64,000 bases of DNA from an uncultured Lachnospiraceae bacterium. GTDB lineage: Bacteria > Bacillota > Clostridia > Lachnospirales > Lachnospiraceae. Positions 34,669 through 43,095 of this stretch are shown here, one piece after another. Position 1 is the first letter of the stretch. Each line of letters starts with the position of its first letter. Both the position numbers and the translations under genes were made by a program. The stretch covers positions 16,904 to 80,903 of the forward strand of contig CAMFDG010000003.1 of NCBI GenBank assembly GCA_945949045.1, read 5' to 3'. Under the pieces are notes generated by a model, which saw only the letters and a program-made list of their open reading frames with translations, ran no database searches and was not told the DNA's origin.

Positions 34669-35831
34669 TACAGACGGACAGAAATCGTAAGAGATGCTCC
34701 GTCCTCACTTTTGGCACTGATTTTTCCTTTGTGGGTGCCAACAATGGCGTAGGCCACCGATAGACCGATGCCAAAGCCTCCGGTTTCCCTGCTTCGTGAG
34801 TTGTCCGGGCGGTAGAACCGTTCAAAAAGCTCATCGTGCCTGCCGGGCTTTATGGCACTGACCGAGTTTGTGACAGTAAGCAGGCATCCCTTTGTATGGA
34901 CACACAGGGAAAGTAAGATCCTTCCCCCTTCATCGGAATATTTGACGGCGTTATCTAACAGGAGAGAAACCAGCTGTCGGATCATGGTTTCGTTTCCGTG
35001 GAATCTGATTCCCGGCTCAATCTGAAGGGTCAGTGTTTTTCCCCGGGAAGCAGCAAGAGGGATGAAGGGCTCCGCTGTGTCCAGGACAGCGTCTGACAGT
35101 TCAAAGTCCTGCATTTCCACAGGGACCGTATCTTCGTCCATTTGTTTTCGCCTCCTGTCATCTCAAGAATCTCAGTGTTGGCATCAACGATGATAAGAGG
35201 CGTCTTGATTTCATGGCTTGCATCTGTGATAAACCGCTTCTGCTTCCGGTAGCTTTCTGCCACCGGCCTCATCATGATACGGGAGAAAATAACCACCAGA
35301 AGAAATACCAAAGACAGCCCCAGAAGACTGATGCCTACACTTGCGGTCAGAAAGGTGTAAAAGGCATTCAGTTCTCTTTCACAGTTGACAAAGATGTACA
35401 TGGTTTTTCCTTCGGCTGTCTGTTGGGCACGATATCTATAGCAGTCGATAAAACCGGACCGCCTGCCTTTTCGTATAAAGCCTCAGCATAGTCTTTTGCA
35501 TCCTCGCTGGAAATTGATGCAATTTTTCCCAGATCTGTCTGTGCAATTCTCCGTCCGGCAGGAAGGTAATGGTGAAAAAACGTGTATCGAAGGCTGCCTC
35601 CGGGGACAAAGACTGTTTCGTTTTTCTCTGATCCGGAGAGAACGCTTTCCCATCCTTCATATTTTGCGGGAGCCGGCCATTGTTGTCCGCAATCATGGTA
35701 ATTCGACGGTCGGCATTCTGGCACACATTGACAAAGCTTGCAATGTTGATGCCCGCAATCATCAGGGTCAGCACCAGGGCCATGGAACACATGGCAATCC
35801 CAATAAATTTTCTGCGTAATTTTACGATCAT
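34668..35831 (-). pseudogene. Decayed sensor histidine kinase
   Basis: Fragments in three frames reconstruct one kinase. The start MIVKLRRKFIGIAMCSMALVLTLM is a membrane helix at 35831; the sensor region is readable to about 35600. A shifted frame continues with SISSEDAKDYAEALYE, another with TMYIFVNCERELNAFYTFL and a second helix, then HisKA RFITDASHEIKTPLIIVDANTEILEM. The helix after that box is deleted: GGENK runs straight into MDEDTVPVEMQ in a new frame. HATPase motifs (LLDNAVKYSDEGG, FGIGLSVAYAIV) end at 34668. At least three frameshifts and one deletion make a sequencing-error explanation unlikely. Confidence 0.82.
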
Positions 35832-35873
35832 ATGGTGTCCTTCTATCTTTAGAAAATGCGTGTTTTTTGTTTC

Positions 35874-36126
35874 CTACAGTGAAATTGAATACCCCAGTCC
35901 CCGGGAGGACCTGATTTTCACCTGAGAGCCCAAAGAGGTAAGTTTTTTCCGCAGGTAGGAGATATAAACCCAAACGACATTTAATTCCGCATCGCTGTCG
36001 TAACCCCAGATCCGGTCCATAAACTGCTCCACGGAGATGATCTGGCCGGGATCCGGGCCAGAAGCTCCTTCATGGAAAAGGGCTTCGTCAGGTAATCGTC
36101 TGCTCCGCTGTCCATCCCCGGAGAAT
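35874..36126 (-). pseudogene. Decayed OmpR-family response regulator
   Basis: Only the end of a receiver domain ([23 protein letters not shown]) and the C-terminal winged helix ([38 protein letters not shown], then RSSRGLGYSISL) remain. About 50 residues between ARI and PGQII are deleted with a frameshift, and the first ~80 residues, including the phosphorylated Asp, are lost where the palindromic repeat begins. It is the partner of the kinase pseudogene 43 bp downstream; the former order was regulator-kinase. Confidence 0.82.
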
Positions 36127-36170
36127 CCCGGCGGCAGGCAGAACCGCACGAAAATCAGTATGGAAAGTTT
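36108..36170. repeat. Right half-copy of the dispersed palindromic repeat
   Basis: These 63 bp match the loop and right arm of the palindrome at 63847-63953 (about seven mismatches). It cuts off the 5' end of the response regulator gene. The left half lies at 32688, on the other side of the decayed island. Confidence 0.75.
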
Positions 36171-36222
36171 AAGTATATACCTTTATCTTTAAATGAACCT
36201 AAAAAAACTACTTTCCATAGTT

Positions 36223-36265
36223 TTTACTTTAACTTTACATAACAATGGTTACGCATTTTACACAG
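36223..36265 (+). promoter_or_regulatory. Pho box upstream of pstS
   Basis: TTTACTTTAAC (36223-36233) and TTTACATAACA (36234-36244) are 11-bp direct repeats, followed by two weaker copies (GGTTACGCA, TTTTACACA). This is the pattern bound by PhoP/PhoB-type regulators; the phoP gene at 42418 is the likely source. Confidence 0.6.
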
Positions 36266-36333
36266 GGTCGATAAGATAGCACTCGTAATCAAACAGAAAT
36301 CAAAATTGTAGAAAAAGAAAAGAGGAAGAAATC

Positions 36334-37266
36334 ATGAAAAACAAATTTGTAAAAATGTTGGCATTACTTACAGCGACAACAGTGGTTGCAGCAGGTGTGA
36401 TCGGATGTGGCAGCAACGATAGTCAGAGTGTAGATGCAAACGCAGATGCAGAGACTGGAACGAATACACAGGCAGCAGACAACACAGATGCGCAGGCGGA
36501 TGAGAACGCGGATGCAGCAGGTGCAGATTTAAGCGGAACCGTAACTCTGGCAGGAAGCACTTCTATGGAGAAACTTGCCAATGCAATGGCTGAGGCATTT
36601 ATGGAGAAATATCCGAACGTCAAGGTTACTCCTGAGTTTACCGGATCCAGTGCAGGTCTTGAGTCCCTTGCAGCCGGCAGCGTGGATATCGGAGATGCGT
36701 CCCGTGCCCTGACCGATGAGGAGAAGGCTTCCGGAGCTGTTGAGAATATTGTTGCAATCGACGGAATCGCAACCATTACCGACACGGAAAATACCGTAAC
36801 GGATTTAAAGACCGAGGATCTGGCAAAGATTTATAAGGGAGAAATTACCAACTGGAAAGATCTGGGCGGCCCGGATGAGAGCATTGTTGTCATCGGACGT
36901 GAGGCTGGATCCGGTACAAGAGATGCCTTCGAGGAGCTGGTAGATGTGAAGGATGCCTGCAAGTACGCACAGGAACTGGATTCCACAGGTGCGGTTCTCG
37001 CAAAGGTAGCTGCAACTCCGGGCTCTATCGGATATGTATCTCTCGACGTTGTGGATGACACGGTAAGCGCTCTGAAATTAAATTCTGTTGAGCCTACCGA
37101 GGAGAATATCTTAAAGGGTGACTATGTACTTCAGAGACCATTCGTAATGGCAACCAAGGGCGAGATTTCCGAGCAGAGCGATACCGTAAAGGCTTTCTTC
37201 GACTTCATCAACTCTGATGAGGGTAAAGCAGTCATCCAGCAGGTTGGCCTGATCATTCCACAGTAG
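36334..37266 (+). CDS. pstS: Phosphate ABC transporter substrate-binding lipoprotein
   Basis: A 310-residue PstS. It has a lipoprotein signal ending VIGCGS (Cys near 25), an Asn/Asp/Ala-rich linker to about 65, then the phosphate-binding fold with TLAGSTSMEKLANAMAEAF, PEFTGSSAGLESLAAGSVDIGDASR and VIGREAGSGTRDAFEELV, the segments that contact phosphate. It captures phosphate outside the membrane for PstCA. GAGGAAG precedes the start. It is the first gene of pstSCAB-phoU and is controlled by the Pho box at 36223. Confidence 0.95.
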   Translation: MKNKFVKMLALLTATTVVAAGVIGCGSNDSQSVDANADAETGTNTQAADNTDAQADENADAAGADLSGTVTLAGSTSMEKLANAMAEAFMEKYPNVKVTPEFTGSSAGLESLAAGSVDIGDASRALTDEEKASGAVENIVAIDGIATITDTENTVTDLKTEDLAKIYKGEITNWKDLGGPDESIVVIGREAGSGTRDAFEELVDVKDACKYAQELDSTGAVLAKVAATPGSIGYVSLDVVDDTVSALKLNSVEPTEENILKGDYVLQRPFVMATKGEISEQSDTVKAFFDFINSDEGKAVIQQVGLIIPQ

Positions 37267-37292
37267 TGTAAACACAGAGAAAGGATCCATTT

Positions 37293-38204
37293 ATGAGAAG
37301 CGGCAAGGCAAAATCCATTGTGGAGCGCACAGCAAAAATCATCTTTCTGGTTTGCGCTGTGGCTGCCATTGCGGCGGTTGTTTCGATAACGGCATATATG
37401 TTGACCAAAGGCACCCCGGCCCTTGCAAAGGTCGGGGTAGCTGACTTGTTATTCGGAACGGTATGGCAGCCCAAGGCAGCAAATCCATCCTACGGAATTT
37501 TATTTATTATTTTAACATCCATTGTGGGCACATTTGCGGCAATTTTGATCGGAGTTCCCATCGGACTTCTGACCGCGGTATTTATTGCAGAGGTTGCGAA
37601 CAAAAAACTGGCAGCGGTCGTACAGCCGGCAGTGGAGCTTCTGGCGGCAATTCCATCGGTTATTTACGGCCTTTTAGGCATGATGATCTTAAATCCCGTC
37701 ATGTTTAAGCTGGAAAAGCGGGTATTTCTGGGAAGTGAAACCCATCAGTTTACCGGAGGCGCCAATCTTTTATCTGCGGTCATCGTGCTGGCAATTATGA
37801 TTCTGCCTACAGTGATCAATATCAGCGTTTCTTCTATCCGGGCGGTGCCATCGCATTTGAAATCGGCTTCCCTGGCACTGGGAGCTACCCATATCCAGAC
37901 AATTTTTAAGGTGATTATCCCGGCTGCCCGTTCCGGCATTATGACCGGCGTGGTGCTCGGAATCGGCCGTGCATTGGGAGAGGCGATGGCGATCAACATG
38001 GTTGCCGGAGGTGCCGTGAACCTGCCGCTTCCGTTCAACTCTGTCCGTTTCCTGACCACACAGATCGTCAGTGAGATGAGCTATGCTTCCGGCGTACATC
38101 GTCAGGTACTGTTTACCGTAGGGCTGGTATTGTTTATCTTCATTATGATTATCAATCTGGTTCTTGCAAAGCTGGAGAAGAAGGGAGAGCTGGAAAATGA
38201 CTAG
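37293..38204 (+). CDS. pstC: Phosphate ABC transporter permease PstC
   Basis: A 303-residue membrane permease with six hydrophobic helices. The cytoplasmic EAA loop contains ALGATHIQTIFKVIIPAARSGIMTGVVLGIGRALGEAMA, the contact site for PstB, and IPSVIYGLLGMM is the typical PstC membrane segment. It forms the channel with PstA. It starts 26 bp after pstS and overlaps pstA by 8 bp. Confidence 0.95.
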   Translation: MRSGKAKSIVERTAKIIFLVCAVAAIAAVVSITAYMLTKGTPALAKVGVADLLFGTVWQPKAANPSYGILFIILTSIVGTFAAILIGVPIGLLTAVFIAEVANKKLAAVVQPAVELLAAIPSVIYGLLGMMILNPVMFKLEKRVFLGSETHQFTGGANLLSAVIVLAIMILPTVINISVSSIRAVPSHLKSASLALGATHIQTIFKVIIPAARSGIMTGVVLGIGRALGEAMAINMVAGGAVNLPLPFNSVRFLTTQIVSEMSYASGVHRQVLFTVGLVLFIFIMIINLVLAKLEKKGELEND

Positions 38205-39063
38205 TATCCATACGAAAAAAAGACATCCGGCAGATGTGCTTCTTTACATAGCCATATACATCTGCGCGGCCTTTTCCGTGGCCCTGCTTCTGGGAATTAT
38301 TGTGTACGTTCTGATCAAGGGTGTGCGAAGCGTCAGCTGGGATTTCCTGACAGGCGTTACCTCTGTACTGAAGGGAACCACCGGAATTGCCGGAAATATT
38401 GTGAATACCATCTATATCATTGTGGTGACGATGCTCATCGCTACGCCCATCGGTGTTGGTGCAGCAGTTTACCTCAACGAGTATGCAAAGCCGGGCAAGC
38501 TGGTAAATGCCATTGAATTTGCCACGGAGACACTGGCAGGAATCCCTTCCATTATTTTTGGTTTGTTTGGAAATGTGTTTTTCGGTGAGACGCTGGGGCT
38601 CAGCTACTCGCTGCTCACCGGAGCCTTTACCATGGTACTCATGGTGCTCCCGCTGATCACCAGAAATACCCAGGAGGCGCTTAAGACAGTGCCGGATTCC
38701 TACCGTCAGGGTGCTGTAGGCCTGGGAGCCGGAAAATGGTATACCATAAGAACGATTCTTCTGCCATCCGCCATGCCGGGCATCATTACCGGTGTGATTC
38801 TTGCAGTGGGCAGAATCGTCGGGGAATCCGCAGCACTTCTGTTTACCGCAGGAAGCTCGGGACTTCTTCCCAACAGCTTTACGGAGCTGATGAAAAAGGC
38901 AATGCAGTCCGGCGGAACCTTGACGATCCAGTTGTACTTAAGTGCGACCAAGGGCGAATTCGGTGTGGCCTTCGGTATTGCCGTGGTACTTTTGGTAATC
39001 GTGCTGGGAATCAACTTCCTGACCAAGGCACTGGCAAAACAATTTGACGTCAATAGACGGTAG
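38197..39063 (+). CDS. pstA: Phosphate ABC transporter permease PstA
   Basis: A 288-residue permease with six helices and the PstA signatures GVGAAVYLNEYA, TLAGIPSIIFGLFG and the EAA loop VGLGAGKWYTIRTILLPSAMPGIITGVILAVGRIVGESAAL. ATG 38197 lies within the end of pstC (8-bp overlap), so the two are translationally coupled. A longer in-frame start at 38164 would lie inside pstC and is not needed. Confidence 0.95.
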   Translation: MTSIHTKKRHPADVLLYIAIYICAAFSVALLLGIIVYVLIKGVRSVSWDFLTGVTSVLKGTTGIAGNIVNTIYIIVVTMLIATPIGVGAAVYLNEYAKPGKLVNAIEFATETLAGIPSIIFGLFGNVFFGETLGLSYSLLTGAFTMVLMVLPLITRNTQEALKTVPDSYRQGAVGLGAGKWYTIRTILLPSAMPGIITGVILAVGRIVGESAALLFTAGSSGLLPNSFTELMKKAMQSGGTLTIQLYLSATKGEFGVAFGIAVVLLVIVLGINFLTKALAKQFDVNRR

Positions 39064-39084
39064 AAATAGGTAGAGGAGAAAACC

Positions 39085-39846
39085 ATGGAGAAAAAGACAA
39101 AAATATCGGTTCGTAATCTGAATCTGTATTACGGACAGAATCATGCGCTGAAGGATGTCAGCATGGACATCCGGGAAAAGTGCGTAACGGCTTTTATCGG
39201 GCCGTCCGGCTGTGGCAAATCCACCTTCCTTCGGACTTTAAACCGCATGAATGACCTGGTGGACAATGTGAGGATTACCGGAGAAGTGAAGCTGGATGAC
39301 GAAGATATTTATGGGGAAAATGTGGACACCACGGTCCTCAGAAAGAAAATCGGTATGGTGTTCCAGCAGCCCAATCCCTTTCCAATGAGTATTTATGATA
39401 ACATCGCCTATGGACCGCGGGTTCATGGGATTAAGGATAAGGCGAGACTGGATGCCATTGTGGAGGAAAGTCTAAGAGGAGCAGCCATTTTCGATGAGGT
39501 CAAGGACCGTTTGAAGAAATCGGCGCTGGGTCTTTCCGGAGGACAGCAGCAGAGAATCTGTATTGCAAGAGCTCTGGCGGTGGAGCCGGAGGTGCTTTTG
39601 ATGGATGAGCCCACCTCTGCGCTGGATCCGATTTCCACATCTAAGATTGAGGAACTGATGGAGGAACTGAAGAAAAAGTATACCGTTGTTGTGGTGACAC
39701 ATAATATGCAGCAGGCTGTTCGTGTTTCGGATGATACCGCCTTTTTCCTGGTAGGTGAGATGGTGGAATTCGGAGATACCAAGACGATTTTCTCCTATCC
39801 GAAGGATAAACGGACAGAAGATTATATTACAGGGAGGTTTGGCTAA
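39085..39846 (+). CDS. pstB: Phosphate ABC transporter ATPase PstB
   Basis: A 253-residue ABC ATPase: Walker A GPSGCGKS (about 39-46), Q-loop [20 protein letters not shown], signature LSGGQQQR, Walker [13 protein letters not shown] and the His switch VVTHNMQQ. The [10 protein letters not shown] stretch is specific for PstB. It energises PstCA in the cytoplasm. Its last base overlaps the phoU start. Confidence 0.97.
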   Translation: MEKKTKISVRNLNLYYGQNHALKDVSMDIREKCVTAFIGPSGCGKSTFLRTLNRMNDLVDNVRITGEVKLDDEDIYGENVDTTVLRKKIGMVFQQPNPFPMSIYDNIAYGPRVHGIKDKARLDAIVEESLRGAAIFDEVKDRLKKSALGLSGGQQQRICIARALAVEPEVLLMDEPTSALDPISTSKIEELMEELKKKYTVVVVTHNMQQAVRVSDDTAFFLVGEMVEFGDTKTIFSYPKDKRTEDYITGRFG

Positions 39847-40499
39847 TGCGTTCAAAATTCGACGAGCAGCTTAATATGCTCAACCAGGAAATGATGCATA
39901 TGGGAACAATGATCGAGGAGCGGATCCAGAAAGCAATCGAGGCATTGATTGACGGTAATACAGATCTGGCAAAAGAGATCATGGATTCCGACAATGAGGT
40001 AGACCGGGAGCAGAAGATCATTGAGAGCGTCTGCTTTAATCTTCTGATGCAGCAGCAGCCGGTGGCCCGTGATTTACGTGTAATCTCTGCAGCCATGAAG
40101 ATGGTGACGGATATGGAGAGAATTGGCGATCATGCGGCAGATATCTCGGAGATGACGATTATGATGCAAAGTACTTCCTATCCAAGCCAGCTGGAGGATA
40201 TTAAGAAAATGGCTTCTGAGACCGTCCTTATGCTGATCCGGAGTATTGAAGCATATGTGGAAAAGGATATGGAAAAGGCCAGGAAGGTGATTGCACATGA
40301 TGACGTGGTGGATGAACTCTTTGACCGGAATAAGTCGGATATTATTGAGATGATCCATAAGGATCCGACTCAGGGTGAGCAGGCGGTGGACCTGCTGATG
40401 ATTGCCAAGTATTTCGAGCGGATCGGTGATCATGCCACCAATATTGCCGAGTGGGTCATTTTTGCCCTTGATGATAAAAAAATCAATACAGAAGTGTAA
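39846..40499 (+). CDS. phoU: Phosphate signalling protein PhoU
   Basis: A 217-residue protein of two three-helix PhoU repeats: DSDNEVDREQKIIESVCFNLL with RVISAAMKMVTDMERIGDHAADI in the first, and AHDDVVDELFD with MIAKYFERIGDHATNIAEW in the second. The E-R-x-G-D-H-A boxes bind metal. It links PstB to the PhoR kinase and damps Pho signalling when phosphate is plentiful. It is the last gene of the pst operon. Confidence 0.95.
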   Translation: MRSKFDEQLNMLNQEMMHMGTMIEERIQKAIEALIDGNTDLAKEIMDSDNEVDREQKIIESVCFNLLMQQQPVARDLRVISAAMKMVTDMERIGDHAADISEMTIMMQSTSYPSQLEDIKKMASETVLMLIRSIEAYVEKDMEKARKVIAHDDVVDELFDRNKSDIIEMIHKDPTQGEQAVDLLMIAKYFERIGDHATNIAEWVIFALDDKKINTEV

Positions 40500-40500
40500 T

Positions 40501-40555
40501 TTTACATAGATTTTACATAAAAACTACTTTAGATTTTACATACTATCGGTATGAT
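40501..40555 (+). promoter_or_regulatory. Pho box and promoter of the Na/Pi cotransporter
   Basis: TTTACAT recurs at 40501, 40512 and 40535 with 11-12-bp phasing, directly after the phoU stop. A TATGAT -10 box follows at 40550-40555. The repeats sit where an activator would replace the -35 box. Confidence 0.65.
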
Positions 40556-40605
40556 GCAATTGTAAAGAAAAGATAAAGAATATGTAAAACTAAAGGAGTA
40601 TCAGT

Positions 40606-42399
40606 ATGGATCTATTTGGAGTTCTGACAATGATTGGCGGACTTGCCATGTTTTTGTACGGAATGAATGCAATGGGGGACGGACTGGCGAAGCTTTCAGG
40701 TGGTAAACTCGAGCAGATACTTGAGAAATTAACCTCAAAGCGGATCATGGCCGTCCTGCTTGGCGTTGTGGTAACAGCGGTGATTCAGTCCTCGTCGGCC
40801 ACCACGGTTATGGTGGTGGGCTTTGTCAATTCAGGAATCATGAAGCTGACCCAGGCGGTCGGTATCATTATGGGAGCAAATGTGGGAACCACTGTGACCT
40901 CATGGATTTTGTCTCTGTCTGGCATAAAAGGAACCAATTTCTTTCTTCAGCTGTTAAAGCCCTCCTCCTTTGCACCGGTACTGGCTGCGGTGGGGATTAT
41001 TTTGACCATGACAGCGAAGGGAAGTCACAAAAAGAAGGATATCGGAGATATTCTGGTAGGATTTGCCATCCTGATGTTTGGAATGGAAACCATGAGTTCC
41101 GCCGTGGAGCCTCTTGCAGAAAATGAGGCCTTTACCGGAATTCTTACCATGTTCTCTAACCCGGTTCTCGGCATGATTGCAGGTATGATCCTTACGGCAG
41201 TTATTCAGAGCTCCTCAGCGTCTGTGGGTATTTTGCAGGCGCTCTGTGTGACCGGGGCGGTCGGCTATAAAACTGCGATTCCAATTATTATGGGACAGAA
41301 CATCGGAACCTGTGTGACTGCTCTTTTGTCTTCCGTAGGGGCGAACCGTAATGCAAAGCGTGCTTCCATGATTCATCTGTATTTTAATATGATCGGCACC
41401 TTCCTTTTCATGGTGGTTTTTTATGGAATCAATGCAGTCGTGGGCGGCTTTGCCTTTTTAAATGAGCCTGCAAATGCGGCAGGAATTGCGGTGGTACACA
41501 GCCTGTTTAACATTGGAACGCTGCTGGTACTATATCCTTTCGGAAATCAGCTGGTGAAGCTGGCAGAGCTTACGATTCCGGAGCACGAGGAGGAAAAGAC
41601 CAGGGAACCGGACGAATTTGCAAGGCTGGATGAGCGCTTCCTGGAGAAACCGGCCTTTGCCATGGAGTTGTGCCGGGAGGCAGCAGCACGGATGGCAGGG
41701 GAGGCAAAAGCATCACTTATGCTTGCATTGGAGAACTTAAAATCGTATAGTGAAGATAACGTGGAAAAAATCATTCATATGGAGCAGAATGTGGACCATT
41801 ATGAGGACGTGCTGGGCACTTATCTGGTAAAGCTGAATAACTGTGATCTGTCCCAGAACGACAGCCGGACGCTTTCCATTCTTCTGCACTGTATCAGCAA
41901 TTTTGAGCGGATTTCCGACCATGCGGTCAACATTACGGATTCGGCCCGGCAGATGCAGGAGAACCATATGGTGTTTTCCGGGAAGGCGACGGAGGAGGTT
42001 TCGGTATTTGCCGATGCTCTTTCCGATATCGTGGCACAGACCATGGATGCCTTTGAGCGGAATGATCTTGAGGCAGCCAGAAAGATTGAGCCCTTTGAGC
42101 AGGTGATTGACCGGCTGAGCATTGAAGTCAAGCAGCGGCATATCAAAAGGCTCCGCAAAGGGAAATGCACCATTGAGCTGGGGCTGATCCTGGAGGATAT
42201 TATCACGAATTTTGAACGGATTTCCGATCACTGCTCGAACATTGCAGTGTGCATGATCAGGGTCAGTGCGGACGGTTTTGATACCCATGAATATCTGGAT
42301 ATCATTAAGGAAGAGAAGGCACCCTGGTTTGAGCAGGAATACTATGCACTTTTAAAGAGGTACGCGCTGCCGTCCAAGAAGAAAAAAGCGGAGGCTTAA
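40606..42399 (+). CDS. Na/Pi-cotransporter family protein with PhoU domain
   Basis: A 597-residue protein. The N-terminal half (about 1-310) has two inverted Na/Pi cotransporter repeats with the signature QSSSATTVMVVGFVNSG and QSSSASVGILQALC, plus GANVGTTVTSW and GQNIGTCVTALL. The C-terminal ~240 residues are a PhoU-like helical domain (HCISNFERISDHAVNI and ITNFERISDHCSNIAV). It resembles NptA/YjbB proteins, which move phosphate with sodium, the direction depending on the organism. It has its own Pho box and lies upstream of phoPR, so it belongs to the phosphate regulon. AAAGGAG precedes the start. Confidence 0.92.
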   Translation: MDLFGVLTMIGGLAMFLYGMNAMGDGLAKLSGGKLEQILEKLTSKRIMAVLLGVVVTAVIQSSSATTVMVVGFVNSGIMKLTQAVGIIMGANVGTTVTSWILSLSGIKGTNFFLQLLKPSSFAPVLAAVGIILTMTAKGSHKKKDIGDILVGFAILMFGMETMSSAVEPLAENEAFTGILTMFSNPVLGMIAGMILTAVIQSSSASVGILQALCVTGAVGYKTAIPIIMGQNIGTCVTALLSSVGANRNAKRASMIHLYFNMIGTFLFMVVFYGINAVVGGFAFLNEPANAAGIAVVHSLFNIGTLLVLYPFGNQLVKLAELTIPEHEEEKTREPDEFARLDERFLEKPAFAMELCREAAARMAGEAKASLMLALENLKSYSEDNVEKIIHMEQNVDHYEDVLGTYLVKLNNCDLSQNDSRTLSILLHCISNFERISDHAVNITDSARQMQENHMVFSGKATEEVSVFADALSDIVAQTMDAFERNDLEAARKIEPFEQVIDRLSIEVKQRHIKRLRKGKCTIELGLILEDIITNFERISDHCSNIAVCMIRVSADGFDTHEYLDIIKEEKAPWFEQEYYALLKRYALPSKKKKAEA

Positions 42400-42417
42400 A
42401 AGTGGTGGAGGAATATT

Positions 42418-43086
42418 ATGGCACTGATTTATATAGTAGAAGATGACGAAAATATCAGAGAAATTGAGACGATTGCTTTAAAGAACAGCAATTATATGGT
42501 CTGCGCTTTTGAAAAAGCAAGAGATTTTTATAAAAAGCTGGAGGATATCATGCCGGACCTGGTCCTTTTGGATGTGATGCTGCCGGATGAAAGCGGCTAT
42601 GATATTGTTCGCAAGCTCAGGAAGAACCCGGCCACGAAGCGTCTCCCCGTCATTATGGTGACCGCCAAGACCGCAGAGATGGATATGATTAAGGGGCTGG
42701 ATGACGGGGCGGATGATTATATCAAGAAACCTTTTTCCATCATGGAATTGATTACGAGGGTGAAGGCACTGCTCCGACGCACCGAGACAGAGGATGTCAA
42801 GCATCTGCAGCTGGACAATATCGTATTGGATCATGAGAGGCATATGGTCTATGTGGACAACAATCCGGTGGATCTGACCTTTAAGGAATACGAACTTCTG
42901 CGCCTTTTGATGACGAACCAGAATGTGGTGCTTTCCAGAGAGGTCATCATGCGCCATGTCTGGGGCACGGAATTTGAGGGCGAGTCACGGACCGTGGATA
43001 TGCATATCAAGACACTGCGTCAGAAGCTGGGGGAGGCAGGCAGCAAAATCCGCACGGTACGTAATGTGGGCTATGTGATTGAGTAA
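42418..43086 (+). CDS. phoP: PhoP/PhoB-type response regulator
   Basis: A 222-residue OmpR-family regulator. The receiver has the acidic pair in IVEDDENI (Asp9, Asp10), phospho-acceptor Asp52 in LVLLDVMLPDESGYD, Thr in VMVTAKTAE and Lys in DDYIKKPFSI. The C-terminal winged helix has VDLTFKEYELLRLLMTNQNVVLSREVIMRHVWG and SRTVDMHIKTLRQKLG. Its position after pst-phoU and the Na/Pi gene, and the Pho boxes in front of both, indicate that it controls phosphate uptake. GTGGAGG precedes the start. Confidence 0.9.
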   Translation: MALIYIVEDDENIREIETIALKNSNYMVCAFEKARDFYKKLEDIMPDLVLLDVMLPDESGYDIVRKLRKNPATKRLPVIMVTAKTAEMDMIKGLDDGADDYIKKPFSIMELITRVKALLRRTETEDVKHLQLDNIVLDHERHMVYVDNNPVDLTFKEYELLRLLMTNQNVVLSREVIMRHVWGTEFEGESRTVDMHIKTLRQKLGEAGSKIRTVRNVGYVIE

Positions 43087-43095
43087 GGAGAAGTT

